Shown here: positions 34,870 to 43,040 of the stretch, piece by piece
Layout of the letters: each line of letters opens with the position of its first letter
Numbering within the stretch: the stretch's first letter is position 1
Assembly (NCBI RefSeq): GCF_004011505.1
Contig: NZ_SAUN01000001.1
Coordinates: forward strand, 744,001-808,000
Direction of reading: 5' to 3'
Origin: Nonomuraea polychroma
GTDB lineage: Bacteria; Actinomycetota; Actinomycetes; Streptosporangiales; Streptosporangiaceae
Length of the DNA stretch: 64,000 nucleotides
Program-made: the position numbers and the translations under genes
Notes under the pieces: model-generated
What the model was told of the DNA's origin: nothing
The model's input: only the letters and a program-made list of their open reading frames with translations
Databases searched by the model: none

Positions 34870-34970
34870 GAGGCCTCCTCCGTCGCCCTCATGGCCAGGG
34901 CGCTGTGTTTATGGATGACCTCGGCAAGCTCGGTGCTGTCTTTATGGATGACCTCGGCAAGCTCGGTCAT
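34866..34970 (-). CDS. 34-residue ORF built from a duplicated 11-residue unit
   Basis: The ORF starts at ATG 34970, overlapping the DUF58 stop as ATGA, and stops overlapping the VWA start as ATGA. It encodes 'TELAEVIHKDS' and then 'TELAEVIHKHS' followed by 'ALAMRATEEAS'. The two copies reflect a 33-bp tandem repeat with one mismatch. It may be a small amphipathic helix peptide that works with the complex, or a spacer that keeps translation going between two genes. Its own GGAGG near the end serves the next gene. Confidence 0.5.
   Translation of the reverse strand: MTELAEVIHKDSTELAEVIHKHSALAMRATEEAS
34902..34967. repeat. Perfect-length 33-bp tandem duplication (2 copies)
   Basis: Positions 34902-34934 and 34935-34967 are identical at 32 of 33 bases. 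Because 33 is a multiple of three, the duplication keeps the reading frame of the small ORF. Such duplications form by slippage and are recent when this well conserved. Confidence 0.9.
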
Positions 34971-35851
34971 GATGACCGGTCCCGGGTTCGGGCGACGACC
35001 TCGACGAGCGCTTGGGCCAGATCGCGGTCGGTGTCGATGCGGTGGACGGGCACCCCGGCCCGGCGCATACCCGCCGCGAGCCGGGTGTCGCGGGCGTCGA
35101 CGGCGGCTCGAAAACGGACCCGCAACAGCGGGTCGGCGGAGTCGACGATGAGCTGCTCGCCGGTCTCGGCGTCCTCGACCACGATCACCCCGGCTTCGGG
35201 CAGTACGTCGTCGGCGGTGTCCACGATCCGCAGGGCGACTACCTCGTGCCGCCGGACCAGGCGCTGGAGCGAGCGCTCCCAGTCGCCGTCGCCGATGAAG
35301 TCCGACAGCACGACGATGAGTGCGCGGCGGCGCGCGAGCCGTCCGGCCGCATCGAGCATCTCCGCCAGGTCGGTGGTGGCGCCGTCGCGCGCCTCGGCGG
35401 TGCGTTCCAGCTCGGCGCCGATCCGCAGCGCGTGCCGCCGGGAGGTGCCGGGCGGCACGACGCGCAGCATCCCGGTGTCGAACAGCAGGGCGCCGACGCG
35501 GTTGCCGCCCCGGCCGAACAGCCGAGCGAGGACGAGCGCGAGCTCGGCGAGCACGTCGTGCTTGCCACGCCCCGGCCGGCCGGCCGCCATCGACGCCGAC
35601 CGGTCGAGCACGAGCCACACCGTCAGCTCGCGGTCCTCGGTGAACACTCGCAGGTGCGGCTCGTCCAGCCGAGCGGTCACGTTCCAGTCGATGTGCCGGG
35701 CGTCGTCGCCGTCGCTGTAGGCGCGCAACCCGGTGAAGTCGATCCCGGAGCCGCGGTGCGCGGTGCGATGCATGCCCTGGAGCCGGCCGTCGAGCCTGCG
35801 GACGACCTTCCACTCCAGGCGGAGCAGGAGCCTCTCGGGGGCGGTGGCCAT
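34967..35851 (-). CDS. DUF58-domain protein
   Basis: This 294-residue protein belongs to the DUF58 family that always travels with MoxR ATPases. It has the family signature 'RGSGIDFTGLRAYSDGDDAR' 'HIDWNVTARLDEPHLRVF' and a VWA-like core ('VWLVLDRSASMAAGRPGRGK'). 'LIVVLSDFIGDGDWERSLQR' continues the same fold. No membrane helix is visible, unlike many members, so it is cytoplasmic. It lies 3 bases after the MoxR stop and overlaps the small repeated ORF by 4. Confidence 0.9.
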   Translation of the reverse strand: MATAPERLLLRLEWKVVRRLDGRLQGMHRTAHRGSGIDFTGLRAYSDGDDARHIDWNVTARLDEPHLRVFTEDRELTVWLVLDRSASMAAGRPGRGKHDVLAELALVLARLFGRGGNRVGALLFDTGMLRVVPPGTSRRHALRIGAELERTAEARDGATTDLAEMLDAAGRLARRRALIVVLSDFIGDGDWERSLQRLVRRHEVVALRIVDTADDVLPEAGVIVVEDAETGEQLIVDSADPLLRVRFRAAVDARDTRLAAGMRRAGVPVHRIDTDRDLAQALVEVVARTRDRSS

Positions 35852-35854
35852 GGT

Positions 35855-36844
35855 TCAGCGGTTCTGCAGGACGACGTCGGGCGCCCGGACAGCTCCGAGC
35901 ACCCTGGTGATGATCGTGTCGGCGTCGACGTCGTCCGCGAGGGCCTCATAGGACACCACAAGGCGGTGGCGTAACACGTCGAGCGCGAGCTCGGACAGGT
36001 CGTGCGGCAGGACGTAGTCGCGGCCGCGCAGGTACGCCAGCGCCCTGGCGCCCGTGACGAGCGCGATGGACGCCCGCGGGCTCGCCCCGTAGGTGACGTA
36101 CCGTTCCAGCTCGCCGAGCCCGGCCGTCCCGGGGGAGCGGGTCACGGCGACCAGCCGTACCGCGTAGTCCACGATCGCCGGATCGACGTACACCTTCTGA
36201 GCGCGGGCCCGCATCGCGATCAGGTCCTCGGACGTCACCATCGGCTGTGGCGGCTCGGGCGGACGCAGCGCCCGCTCGACGATCGCCTGCTCTTCAGCCT
36301 GCGTCGGATAGTCGACGACCACCTTCATCATGAAACGGTCGACCTGCGCTTCGGGCAGCGGGTAGGTGCCCTCCGACTCGATCGGGTTCTCCGTCGCCAT
36401 GACCAGGAACGGCTCGGGCACCCGGAAGGTCTCACGGCCGATCGTCACCTGATGTTCCTGCATCACTTCCAGCAGGGCGCTCTGCACCTTGGCAGGGGCG
36501 CGGTTGATCTCGTCGGCCAGCAGCAGGTTCGCGAACACCGGGCCGAGCTCCGTTCGGAACTCCCCGGAGTGCTGGTGGTAGACCCGCGTGCCCACGAGGT
36601 CGGCGGGCACCAGGTCGGGGGTGAACTGGACGCGCTGGAAACTCCCGGCGATCGCGGCGGCCAGCGACCTCACCGCGAGCGTCTTGGCCAGGCCCGGCAC
36701 GCCCTCGACGAGCAGGTGGCCGTCGGCGATCAGCGCGACGGCCATGCGCTCCAGCAGGACGTCCTGCCCGACGATCGTGCGTTTGACCTCGAACAGCACA
36801 TGTTCGAGCGGATGGGCCGACTCGGGGGACTTGGTCGAGGTCAT
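35855..36844 (-). CDS. MoxR-family AAA ATPase
   Basis: This 329-residue ATPase acts as a chaperone for the VWA proteins encoded downstream. Walker A is 'LLVEGVPGLAKTLAVRSLAA', Walker B 'NLLLADEINRAPAKVQSALL' and sensor 1 'FLVMATENPIESEGTYPLPE'; the arginine-finger region 'AQVDRFMMKV' follows. ATG 36844 has GAGAGG upstream and gives the usual length; an earlier ATG is in frame. It is 25 bases after the stop of a trypsin-like protease gene, so both may share a transcript. Confidence 0.93.
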   Translation of the reverse strand: MTSTKSPESAHPLEHVLFEVKRTIVGQDVLLERMAVALIADGHLLVEGVPGLAKTLAVRSLAAAIAGSFQRVQFTPDLVPADLVGTRVYHQHSGEFRTELGPVFANLLLADEINRAPAKVQSALLEVMQEHQVTIGRETFRVPEPFLVMATENPIESEGTYPLPEAQVDRFMMKVVVDYPTQAEEQAIVERALRPPEPPQPMVTSEDLIAMRARAQKVYVDPAIVDYAVRLVAVTRSPGTAGLGELERYVTYGASPRASIALVTGARALAYLRGRDYVLPHDLSELALDVLRHRLVVSYEALADDVDADTIITRVLGAVRAPDVVLQNR

Positions 36845-36869
36845 CGTCTGCCTCTCGTGACGCATCCGG

Positions 36870-37658
36870 TCAGATCTCAGGTCCGTCGCCCGGCGGGCCG
36901 TCGCCTTCGCCACCACCCAGGGCCGCGCCGATCGGCACCGCGAACGCGATGCCGGCGAACGCCTCGTCGCCTCCCGGGTCGGCGATCGAGACGACGATCC
37001 CGATGACCAGGCCGCGAGCGTTCAGGAGGGGACCGCCGGAGCTGCCCGGGTTGACGGAGGCGTCGAACTGGATGAGCCCGCTCAGGCCGCCGTCTTCGGC
37101 GGTCCGGTTCAGGCCCGACACGACGCCGGTGGAGACGCTGTAGGTCAGGCCCAGCGGATTGCCGATCGCCACGACGGGCGCGCCCACGGCCACGGCGCCG
37201 CCGAGCGTCGCCGGGACGACGATCTCCGGCAGCTCCGCTGGCTTGAGCGTCGCGACGTCGAGTTTGGGATTCGACGACGAGACAACGGCCTTCGCCTTGG
37301 TGCCGTCAGCGAACGTCACGGTGACGTCCTCAGCGCCTTTGACGACGTGGTGCGCCGTCAGAATCGTCCCGTCCTCGGCCGCGATCACCCCGGTGCCGAG
37401 CGACTTCCCGGCCTGGATGACCGCCACCGACGGTCCGACCCTCTTGAAGACCTCGGCCACCGTGAGCGTCGCACTGGGCGTCGGTGTCGGGCTCGGCCTG
37501 GGCGCGGCCCCTTCGCCGTTCCCACCGCTGCTTCCGAGCCAGTACGCCAGCAGCGCCACGACGACAAGTACGCCGCCCCCGACCACAAACCGCCGAGCCC
37601 TCCCGGCCACGGCTCCCACAGCCTCGGCCGCACCTGCCTCCTGCGGCACGCGCTCCAT
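36870..37658 (-). CDS. Membrane-anchored trypsin-like (S1C/HtrA-type) protease
   Basis: This 262-residue protease has one N-terminal helix ('FVVGGGVLVVVALLAYWLG') followed by a Pro/Thr linker and the catalytic domain. The triad is visible: His in 'ILTAHHVVKGAEDV', Asp in 'SNPKLDVATLKPAE', Ser in 'ASVNPGSSGGPLLNARG'. There is no PDZ domain. It would act outside the membrane on misfolded or regulatory proteins. It heads the MoxR-DUF58-VWA gene group, with GGAG 4 bases before the ATG, suggesting a common envelope-stress role. Confidence 0.88.
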   Translation of the reverse strand: MERVPQEAGAAEAVGAVAGRARRFVVGGGVLVVVALLAYWLGSSGGNGEGAAPRPSPTPTPSATLTVAEVFKRVGPSVAVIQAGKSLGTGVIAAEDGTILTAHHVVKGAEDVTVTFADGTKAKAVVSSSNPKLDVATLKPAELPEIVVPATLGGAVAVGAPVVAIGNPLGLTYSVSTGVVSGLNRTAEDGGLSGLIQFDASVNPGSSGGPLLNARGLVIGIVVSIADPGGDEAFAGIAFAVPIGAALGGGEGDGPPGDGPEI

Positions 37659-38001
37659 GTCTCCAATGTATAAAGCTCAAGTAAAAGTGCTATAAAGCCC
37701 GCTTAAGAACTCCATGAGAACCGGTATCGGCAGCCCAACGCGCGCAGCACGGAGACGTGGAGGGCCACCGGGTCCTGTTTGATGGGGGCGCCGACGCCGC
37801 GGGCTGGGACCGGCCGATCCGCTTCGCCGGTGGTGAGGGCGGCCCACACGGGCCTGCTCCAGGTCGCGCGGCAGACGTGCGATCTCCAAGTGGGGCGGCT
37901 GGTCTCCGCCCACATCGGCCGCCCCTCCATCCGGGCGATCGACGGCGGTGAGCAGCCGCCCCGGTCCCGGCCACGCCGTTGGGGCCGGGACCGGGGGACG
38001 G
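37659..38001. other. Intergenic stretch with AT-rich promoter-like repeat
   Basis: GCTTTATA occurs twice, 20 bases apart, at 37670-37700 on the minus strand, just upstream of the HtrA-like gene; this AT-rich island likely holds its promoter. The rest (37700-37980) has open frames on the minus strand ('RPTWRSHVCRATWSRPVWAA') but no recognised protein. Confidence 0.4.
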
Positions 38002-38898
38002 TCAGGCGGCGATCGGCGAGTACGCGGCGGCGTCGCCCGCCAGCGCCACGCTGGGCCGTCCGTCCACCCCGACCGGCACGTCGCCGGCGATGGTGACCCG
38101 GTGCAGGCGGCGGGGCTGGTCACCGAAGTCGTGCACCACCCGGTGCTGGGTGGCCCGGTTGTCCCAGACCGCCACGTCGCCGGGCGCCCAGCGCCAGCGG
38201 ACGGTGTTCTCGACCTCGGTGACGTGCTCCTGGATCAGCCGGAGCAGCCCGGCCGACGTGGACGAGGACAGGCCCACCAGGCGCTTGGCGAAGTCGCCGA
38301 GCAGGATCGAGCGCTCGCCGGTCTCGGGGTGCACGCGTACCACCGGGTGCTCGGTCTCGAACACGGTCGAGGCGAACACCTCGGCGTACTTGCGGGCCTG
38401 GTCGTCGGCACCGGCCAGGCGGGCGTAGTCGTAGGCGTTGGTGTGCACGGCACGCAACCGGTCGAGCAGATCGCGCAGCTCGGCGGGCAGGTGCTCGTAC
38501 GCGGTGACGGTGTTGGTCCACAGCGTGTCGCCGCCCGCGTCCGGGACGGTGACGGCCCGCAGGACGGAGGCCAGCGGCGGCCGGTCCACGAACGTGACGT
38601 CGGTGTGCCAGCGGTCGACCTTCTGGCCGTTGCGGTAGTCCAGGTCCAGGACGTGGGTGTTGCCGTCCAGGCCGGGCACGGTCGGGTGCGCCGTGGTGGG
38701 CTCGCCGAGCAGTGTGGCGAAGGCCACCTGGCTCTGCTCGTCGAGGTGCTCCTGGCCGCGGAAGAAGATCACTTTGTGGCGCAGCAAGGCCTGGCGGATC
38801 TCCGCGACGACGTCGGCGGGCAGGTCGCCGCCGAGCCGTACGCCGGTGATCTGGGCGCCTATGCGGCCGGCGACGGGGGCGATGGACAGGGATGACAT
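38002..38898 (-). CDS. TauD/TfdA-family Fe(II)/2-oxoglutarate dioxygenase
   Basis: This 298-residue enzyme resembles taurine or alkylsulfate dioxygenases, which release sulfite or sulfate from organosulfur compounds. The iron site is H-x-D in '[18 protein letters not shown]' and His in '[20 protein letters not shown]', with '[11 protein letters not shown]' giving the 2-oxoglutarate Arg. ATG 38898 gives the conserved opening '[20 protein letters not shown]'. The sulfur leader peptide overlapping its start strongly supports a sulfur-scavenging role and control by cysteine or sulfate supply. No transporter gene is adjacent. Confidence 0.9.
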   Translation of the reverse strand: MSSLSIAPVAGRIGAQITGVRLGGDLPADVVAEIRQALLRHKVIFFRGQEHLDEQSQVAFATLLGEPTTAHPTVPGLDGNTHVLDLDYRNGQKVDRWHTDVTFVDRPPLASVLRAVTVPDAGGDTLWTNTVTAYEHLPAELRDLLDRLRAVHTNAYDYARLAGADDQARKYAEVFASTVFETEHPVVRVHPETGERSILLGDFAKRLVGLSSSTSAGLLRLIQEHVTEVENTVRWRWAPGDVAVWDNRATQHRVVHDFGDQPRRLHRVTIAGDVPVGVDGRPSVALAGDAAAYSPIAA

Positions 38899-39002
38899 GG
38901 GTTTGGTCCTTCCAGTAGAGGGGTGGCCTGCGGTCGGAAGGAGGGACACAGCGCGCTGGCCACGCGGCAGTAGTCCACGTGACCTCGGATGGTGAGAACC
39001 AT
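38859..39002 (-). CDS. Cys-containing leader peptide of sulfur-gene type
   Basis: A short ORF starts at ATG 39002 and encodes '[20 protein letters not shown]'. Actinobacterial genomes carry many short leader peptides with exactly this pattern (R-x-HVD..R..SA.CP) in front of sulfur-assimilation genes. This one runs through the dioxygenase start codon in another frame and ends at 38859, so its translation could control the dioxygenase by attenuation or coupling. A GTG at 39011 is an alternative start. Known pattern; the mechanism is inferred. Confidence 0.72.
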   Translation of the reverse strand: MVLTIRGHVDYCRVASALCPSFRPQATPLLEGPNPCHPCPSPPSPAA

Positions 39003-39032
39003 GGTCGTCACGGTCTTTACCGTAGCAGAAAA

Positions 39033-39049
39033 CCTATAAAATTAGTAGG
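39033..39049. promoter_or_regulatory. Candidate operator upstream of the sulfur leader
   Basis: CCTAT, 7 A/T-rich bases, GTAGG form a near-perfect inverted repeat about 30 bases before the leader start, in a locally AT-rich island. It resembles Rrf2-type (CymR/IscR-like) operators of sulfur genes. It also overlaps the last codons of the convergent-side XRE gene. Confidence 0.45.
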
Positions 39050-39932
39050 CAATAAGGGTTTTGCCGCCGCCGGCGGTGAGGCGCTGCTTCTTCGCCCAGG
39101 CGTCGAGCGCTCGGATCGCCGCGTGGTCAGGGCCGCCTGGGGGAGCGCTCATCAGCACGATCGCCTGTTCGGTGTTGTCGAGGCTGCTGAGGGCATGCCA
39201 GTCGACCTCGAACCGGCCGACGACAGGGTGGTTGAGCCGGCACCGGCCGAAGGGGCGCATGGTGATCAGGTGCTGCTCCCACCACGTGCGGAAGTTCGGG
39301 TCTCGTTCTGACAGCTCGGTGACGAGTTCTCGGAGTCTGGGTTGATCGGGGTCCGCGCCGGCGGCCAGGCGCAGGCTGGACACCACTTCCTGGGCCCGGC
39401 TCTCCCAGTCCACGGCCATGCCACGAGTGTGCGGATGGAGGAAGGTCATGCGTGCGTAGTTGCGGTGCTGAGGCTCGATGGCGCCAAGATCACCCAAGAG
39501 CGCTGAGCCCAGCCTGTTCCAGGCCAGGATGTCCAGGTAGCGGTTGAAGACCAGGGCAGGGGTGTCGATGAGGTTGCGCAGGAGGCGGTGGACCTGGGGG
39601 GTGACGCAGCTGTCGTCCTCGGCGCAGCGCTCGACGGCGTCGTGCTGCGCCAGTTGGAGGAGGTGGAGTTGCTGGTCGTCGTTGAGTCGTAGTGCCCGGC
39701 CGATGGCCTGCAGCACCGCCGGTGACGCGGTGCGTACGCGACCTTGTTCGAGGCGCCTGTAGTAGTCCGCGCTGATTCCTGCCAGGTAGGCCACTTCTTC
39801 TCGGCGTAGGCCTGGTACGCGACGCATGCAGTTGCTTGCCGGCAGGTCGCAATCGACCGCGCTGACAAGTGCTCGTCGGGCGGTGAGAAAGTCGGCCAGA
39901 GCCCCCCGGGAGTTTGCCGGCGTGGAATTCAT
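39042..39932 (-). CDS. XRE-family regulator with MmyB-like ligand domain
   Basis: This 296-residue protein has an N-terminal helix-turn-helix ('VPGLRREEVAYLAGISADYY' 'RRLEQGRV') and the MmyB-type domain that binds small hydrophobic ligands ('ALVFNRYLDILAWNRLGSAL', 'RELVTELSERDPNFRTWWEQ' 'H'). ATG 39932 removes an unlikely 59-residue extension. In related genomes such regulators control neighbouring oxidoreductases or dioxygenases. It lies directly upstream of the leader and TauD-type gene on the same strand and may regulate them. Confidence 0.88.
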   Translation of the reverse strand: MNSTPANSRGALADFLTARRALVSAVDCDLPASNCMRRVPGLRREEVAYLAGISADYYRRLEQGRVRTASPAVLQAIGRALRLNDDQQLHLLQLAQHDAVERCAEDDSCVTPQVHRLLRNLIDTPALVFNRYLDILAWNRLGSALLGDLGAIEPQHRNYARMTFLHPHTRGMAVDWESRAQEVVSSLRLAAGADPDQPRLRELVTELSERDPNFRTWWEQHLITMRPFGRCRLNHPVVGRFEVDWHALSSLDNTEQAIVLMSAPPGGPDHAAIRALDAWAKKQRLTAGGGKTLIAY

Positions 39933-40251
39933 AGTTGACGATTGTGGCCGACTATTGGGCACTCGGCAGCACAGAGAAGGGTCGGGAGCTCCCATTCGCT
40001 GGATATCATCACTCTCATATGAGGAGATCGTGGGTAGTGTCGGACTTTTCCGGGGGAAGGTTTTTCCTAGGAACAGTGCGCCCTTCCTGGTCGGGGGTTT
40101 ATGAGCCAAGCTTGGACTCAGGAGGGAGGGAGGGGCCGGCAGCCCAGGTCCGCCATCGTTCTTTGCCCTGGCTCACTACACCCATGAACGATGGTCAAGC
40201 TGCCGGTTCTCTTTCTTGGCGCCCGGTCGGTGCGGCGGGTGCGAATCCTGC

Positions 40252-40284
40252 GCATTCTCCCGGCAGGACCTACCGGGAGAATGC
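40252..40284. terminator. Perfect 12-bp hairpin, bidirectional terminator
   Basis: GCATTCTCCCGG and CCGGGAGAATGC are exact complements around a 9-base loop, followed on the plus strand by TTTCTT. The stop codon of the esterase relic lies inside the loop. Confidence 0.8.
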
Positions 40285-40560
40285 TTTCTTGAGCGCTGTC
40301 GCAGCCTGGAGACGGGCTTTCTTGCTGTCGTCGAAGGGGTGCCGTACGAATTCATGGGTCATTCCCTGGTAGTGGATGACGGTTACGGGAACGGAAACGA
40401 CGGCGGCTTCGGCGCCGTTGGCCAGACTCCGGCAGAGGCCGTCATGGGTGTCCAGGCTGCCGAGGACGAAGCCTCCGCCGTGGAAGCTCCGGTGGACCCA
40501 GCAAGAGGATCTGCAGGCGCAGGCCTTGCCGGGCCTGCTCCGGAGCAGGCCGGCTGGTCG
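40270..40560 (-). pseudogene. Esterase/lipase (HSL family) with internal deletion
   Basis: The frame carries the oxyanion-hole block '[20 protein letters not shown]' near its start and, only 30 residues later, the C-terminal block '[18 protein letters not shown]' with the catalytic His region, ending '[10 protein letters not shown]'. The nucleophile motif GDSAGG and Asp region, normally 150 residues between them, are gone. The join at '[15 protein letters not shown]' is in frame. This is a clean internal-deletion pseudogene. Confidence 0.82.
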
Positions 40561-40643
40561 GCCCCCGGTCGCTGACCTGTCACCTGCTGGGTAGGGGGAC
40601 GAAGACGGCGACAACGACATCTATCCAGTTCAGGAGGCAGGCC

Positions 40644-41075
40644 ATGGGCGAGGGAATCGGCAAGACCGTCCGGGACGTGATGCATCAGGGAGCGCAGTGC
40701 ATCGGTGAGCACGAGTCCCTGCGCAGGGCGTCGGAGATCATGCGTGACCTGGGGGTCGGCTCACTGCCGATCTGCGGGAACGACGACCGGCTGAAGGGCA
40801 TCATCACCGACCGGGACATCGTGATCAGGTGTTGTGCCGAGGGCAAGGACATCGACGAGGTCACGGCGGGCGAGCTCGCCAGGGGGCTGGTGTGGGTGGA
40901 GGCCCGCAGCAGCGTTGAAGAGGCGCTGGAGAAGCTGGAGCAGAACCAGATCAAGCGCCTGCCGGTGATCGACAACCACCGGATCGTGGGCATGATCAGT
41001 GAGTCTGACCTGGCCAAGGAGCTGCCCGACAACAAGCTCGCCGAGTTCGTCCACAGGGTGTACGCACCCGCGTGA
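40644..41075 (+). CDS. CBS-domain pair protein
   Basis: This 143-residue protein consists of two CBS domains ('VRDVMHQGAQCIGEHESLRR', then 'GIITDRDIVIRC', and 'RLPVIDNHRIVGMISESDLA'). Such stand-alone pairs bind adenosyl nucleotides and signal energy state. AGGAGG precedes ATG 40644. Together with the universal stress gene 190 bases downstream it resembles dormancy or hypoxia regulons of actinobacteria. Confidence 0.92.
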   Translation: MGEGIGKTVRDVMHQGAQCIGEHESLRRASEIMRDLGVGSLPICGNDDRLKGIITDRDIVIRCCAEGKDIDEVTAGELARGLVWVEARSSVEEALEKLEQNQIKRLPVIDNHRIVGMISESDLAKELPDNKLAEFVHRVYAPA

Positions 41076-41261
41076 TGCGGCAACCGTCCGTCCACGGCAG
41101 ACGCCTACTACGACGGTGGCCTACCGGCACGCGGCGTTCGCTGCCGGCTCGCGGGCGAGGCTGTGCTCAGGACCAGCGTCCCTGCTTCGTGGGCTCGTGA
41201 CTGGGCACTCGGTAAGCCGGGTCGGGCGAGGCTGGAGGTGAGAGCCGGGGGGAGATGCGTG

Positions 41262-42125
41262 ATGGCCGGACACATTGTGATCGGCGTGGATGGGTCCGCA
41301 CCGGCGACGGCGGCTGTGGAGTGGGCCGCCGCCGACGCCCAGCGGCGGCGGCTGAGCATGCGGATCGTACACGTGTGCGAACCATGGCCCCACCACGTGG
41401 ACACGACAAAGTACTGTGCGGGAACGCTGGCCGCGGCGGCCGACCGGGCTCGGGACCTGACGCGCCGCGTGGAGGTGACCACGCAGTTGCTGTCCGGCAA
41501 CGTGGTCGACACCCTGATCGGCGAATCCGGCGCGGCCGACAGCGTGGTGCTCGGCAGCCGGGGGTTGGGAGGGTTCGCCGGTATGGTGCTGGGCTCGGTC
41601 GGCATGGGCGTCGCCGGGCATGCCGCCGGTCCGGTGGTGATCGTACGCAAGACTTCGGTGGTGGTGCACGGGCGGGTGGTCGTCGGATACGACGGCTCCG
41701 AGCACTCCGAGGCTGCGATGCGGTACGCCGTGACCCAGGCCCGTGCCCGCGAGGTCCAGTTGCATGTCGTCTACGCCTGGCAGGTTCCGGTGGTCTCGAC
41801 GTATGCGGCCGCGTACAGCAATCTGCTGGAGGACGCGTACGAGCAGGAGACCGAGACGGCGCAGGAGCGGGTGGCCCGCTGGCGCGACGCGAACCCGGAT
41901 GTCGTGATCACCGATCAGACCGTGATCGGCCACCCGGTCAACGTCCTGATCGAGGCGGGCGGTACGGCCGACCTGGTGGTCGTGGGTTCACGCGGGCTGG
42001 GCGGCTTCGCCTCGGCGGTGCTCGGCTCGGTCAGCCACGCGGTGCTGCACCACCTGACCTGCCCGGTCGCCGTGGTACGGCCGCGTGATCACAAGCGCAG
42101 GAACGAGATAGACAAGCCGGCATGA
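41262..42125 (+). CDS. Universal stress protein with two UspA domains
   Basis: This 287-residue protein contains two UspA domains, from about 5-140 and 147-285. Each shows the ATP-binding pattern G-x2-G-x9-G(S/T): 'SRGLGGFAGMVLGSVGMG' and 'SRGLGGFASAVLGSVSHAV'. Each domain starts 'IVIGVDGSAPATAAVEWA' or 'VVVGYDGSEHSEAAMRYA'. ATG 41262 sits 8 bases after a G-rich ribosome site. It probably helps survival in starvation or hypoxia, in step with the CBS protein. Confidence 0.92.
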   Translation: MAGHIVIGVDGSAPATAAVEWAAADAQRRRLSMRIVHVCEPWPHHVDTTKYCAGTLAAAADRARDLTRRVEVTTQLLSGNVVDTLIGESGAADSVVLGSRGLGGFAGMVLGSVGMGVAGHAAGPVVIVRKTSVVVHGRVVVGYDGSEHSEAAMRYAVTQARAREVQLHVVYAWQVPVVSTYAAAYSNLLEDAYEQETETAQERVARWRDANPDVVITDQTVIGHPVNVLIEAGGTADLVVVGSRGLGGFASAVLGSVSHAVLHHLTCPVAVVRPRDHKRRNEIDKPA

Positions 42126-42261
42126 TCCGGACCCGATGATCGCGGCCAGAGCGGCGAACCGGCGATCAACCACCGACTGACCGCCTTGCTCGCCGCCGAG
42201 GCGTTCGGTGTCCAGCTCGCCGTGGCCGTATCTCTGGCGCTCAGGCTCGGCGATCAGATAT

Positions 42262-42735
42262 CCGACGCGGGGTCCTGGCGCTCCACCGGATCGGGCTGTC
42301 GCCCTAGAGCGCAGTGTTCGGCGAACTCGTCGCTCGTCGTCAGCCACACGCCGGGGTGGCCGGCGATGTACTCGAGCGGCTGGCCGAGGTATTTGGCCCG
42401 GAACGCCTGCCCGATGACAACGGGTGTAGCGCCAGCGCCATGACCCGCCCGCTGTCAGCGGACTCGGTACGGCTGGTCGTCGTTGGTCCAGTCCAGCACA
42501 TAGCTCAGGCCGAGCTCGGCCAGCAGGGACGGCGTCTGGAACGTCTCGGTAACCGCGGGGCCGAGCCAGCCGCGCGGTCGCTGCCCGGTGGCCATCTCGA
42601 TGGTCTCCTCGATGATCTGGGGGTAGTGCGTGCACACGTCGGCGTTGAGCAGCACGCTGGCCTGGATCCCGTGCCGGCCGAGGACTTCCATCACGCGCCA
42701 GATCGCCCCGCGGCCTCGCCTCGCCGAGCCGCCGT
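42262..42735 (-). pseudogene. Polysaccharide deacetylase-like gene with two internal deletions
   Basis: The minus strand encodes 'VMEVLGRHGIQASVLLNADV' 'CTHYPQIIEE', then directly 'TIEMATGQRPRGWLGPAVTE' and 'LGLSYVLDWTNDDQPYRVR', then 'SGRVMALALHP', and after a frameshift 'FRAKYLGQPLEYIAGHPGVW'. In intact allantoinase/PuuE-like deacetylases about 35 residues lie between the first two blocks and about 45 before 'SGRVMALALHP'. The gene has thus lost two in-frame pieces plus one base, and the start is missing. Confidence 0.82.
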
Positions 42736-43040
42736 GTTGGAGCGCGGGCGAGGGGTGGCGGCCGAATGAGCGGTGATCGGGCTGTCAGGTGGTCAGTAGG
42801 GCCGGGCAGCCTGTCGGCATGAACGCCGATGCATGCGTCGTCGCCGGCTGCTGTGCAGCGGCCTGACCGTCGCACCGGCGAGCTATCGAAATGCGCGGAA
42901 ATGGCGCGTATGTCGAGCGATGTGACGCTGATCACGTGTGGGGCGTGTGCGTACTTCTACACAGATCGCCGGATGCCGGCCCCTATAGCGTCTCCAGCGT
43001 TCGACACGAACCGTAAGGAAATCTCAAGATAGGGGTCACG
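42736..43040. other. Intergenic stretch before the CHRD gene
   Basis: No gene or hairpin is obvious. The last 30 bases, with AAGGAAA and TAGGGG, could serve as ribosome-binding region for GTG 43041. Confidence 0.35.

Noticed and set aside
37703..37930. 75-codon minus-strand frame 'RPTWRSHVCRATWSRPVWAA'
   Set aside because: No homology, no ribosome-binding site and equally long frames on other registers, so coding is not supported.
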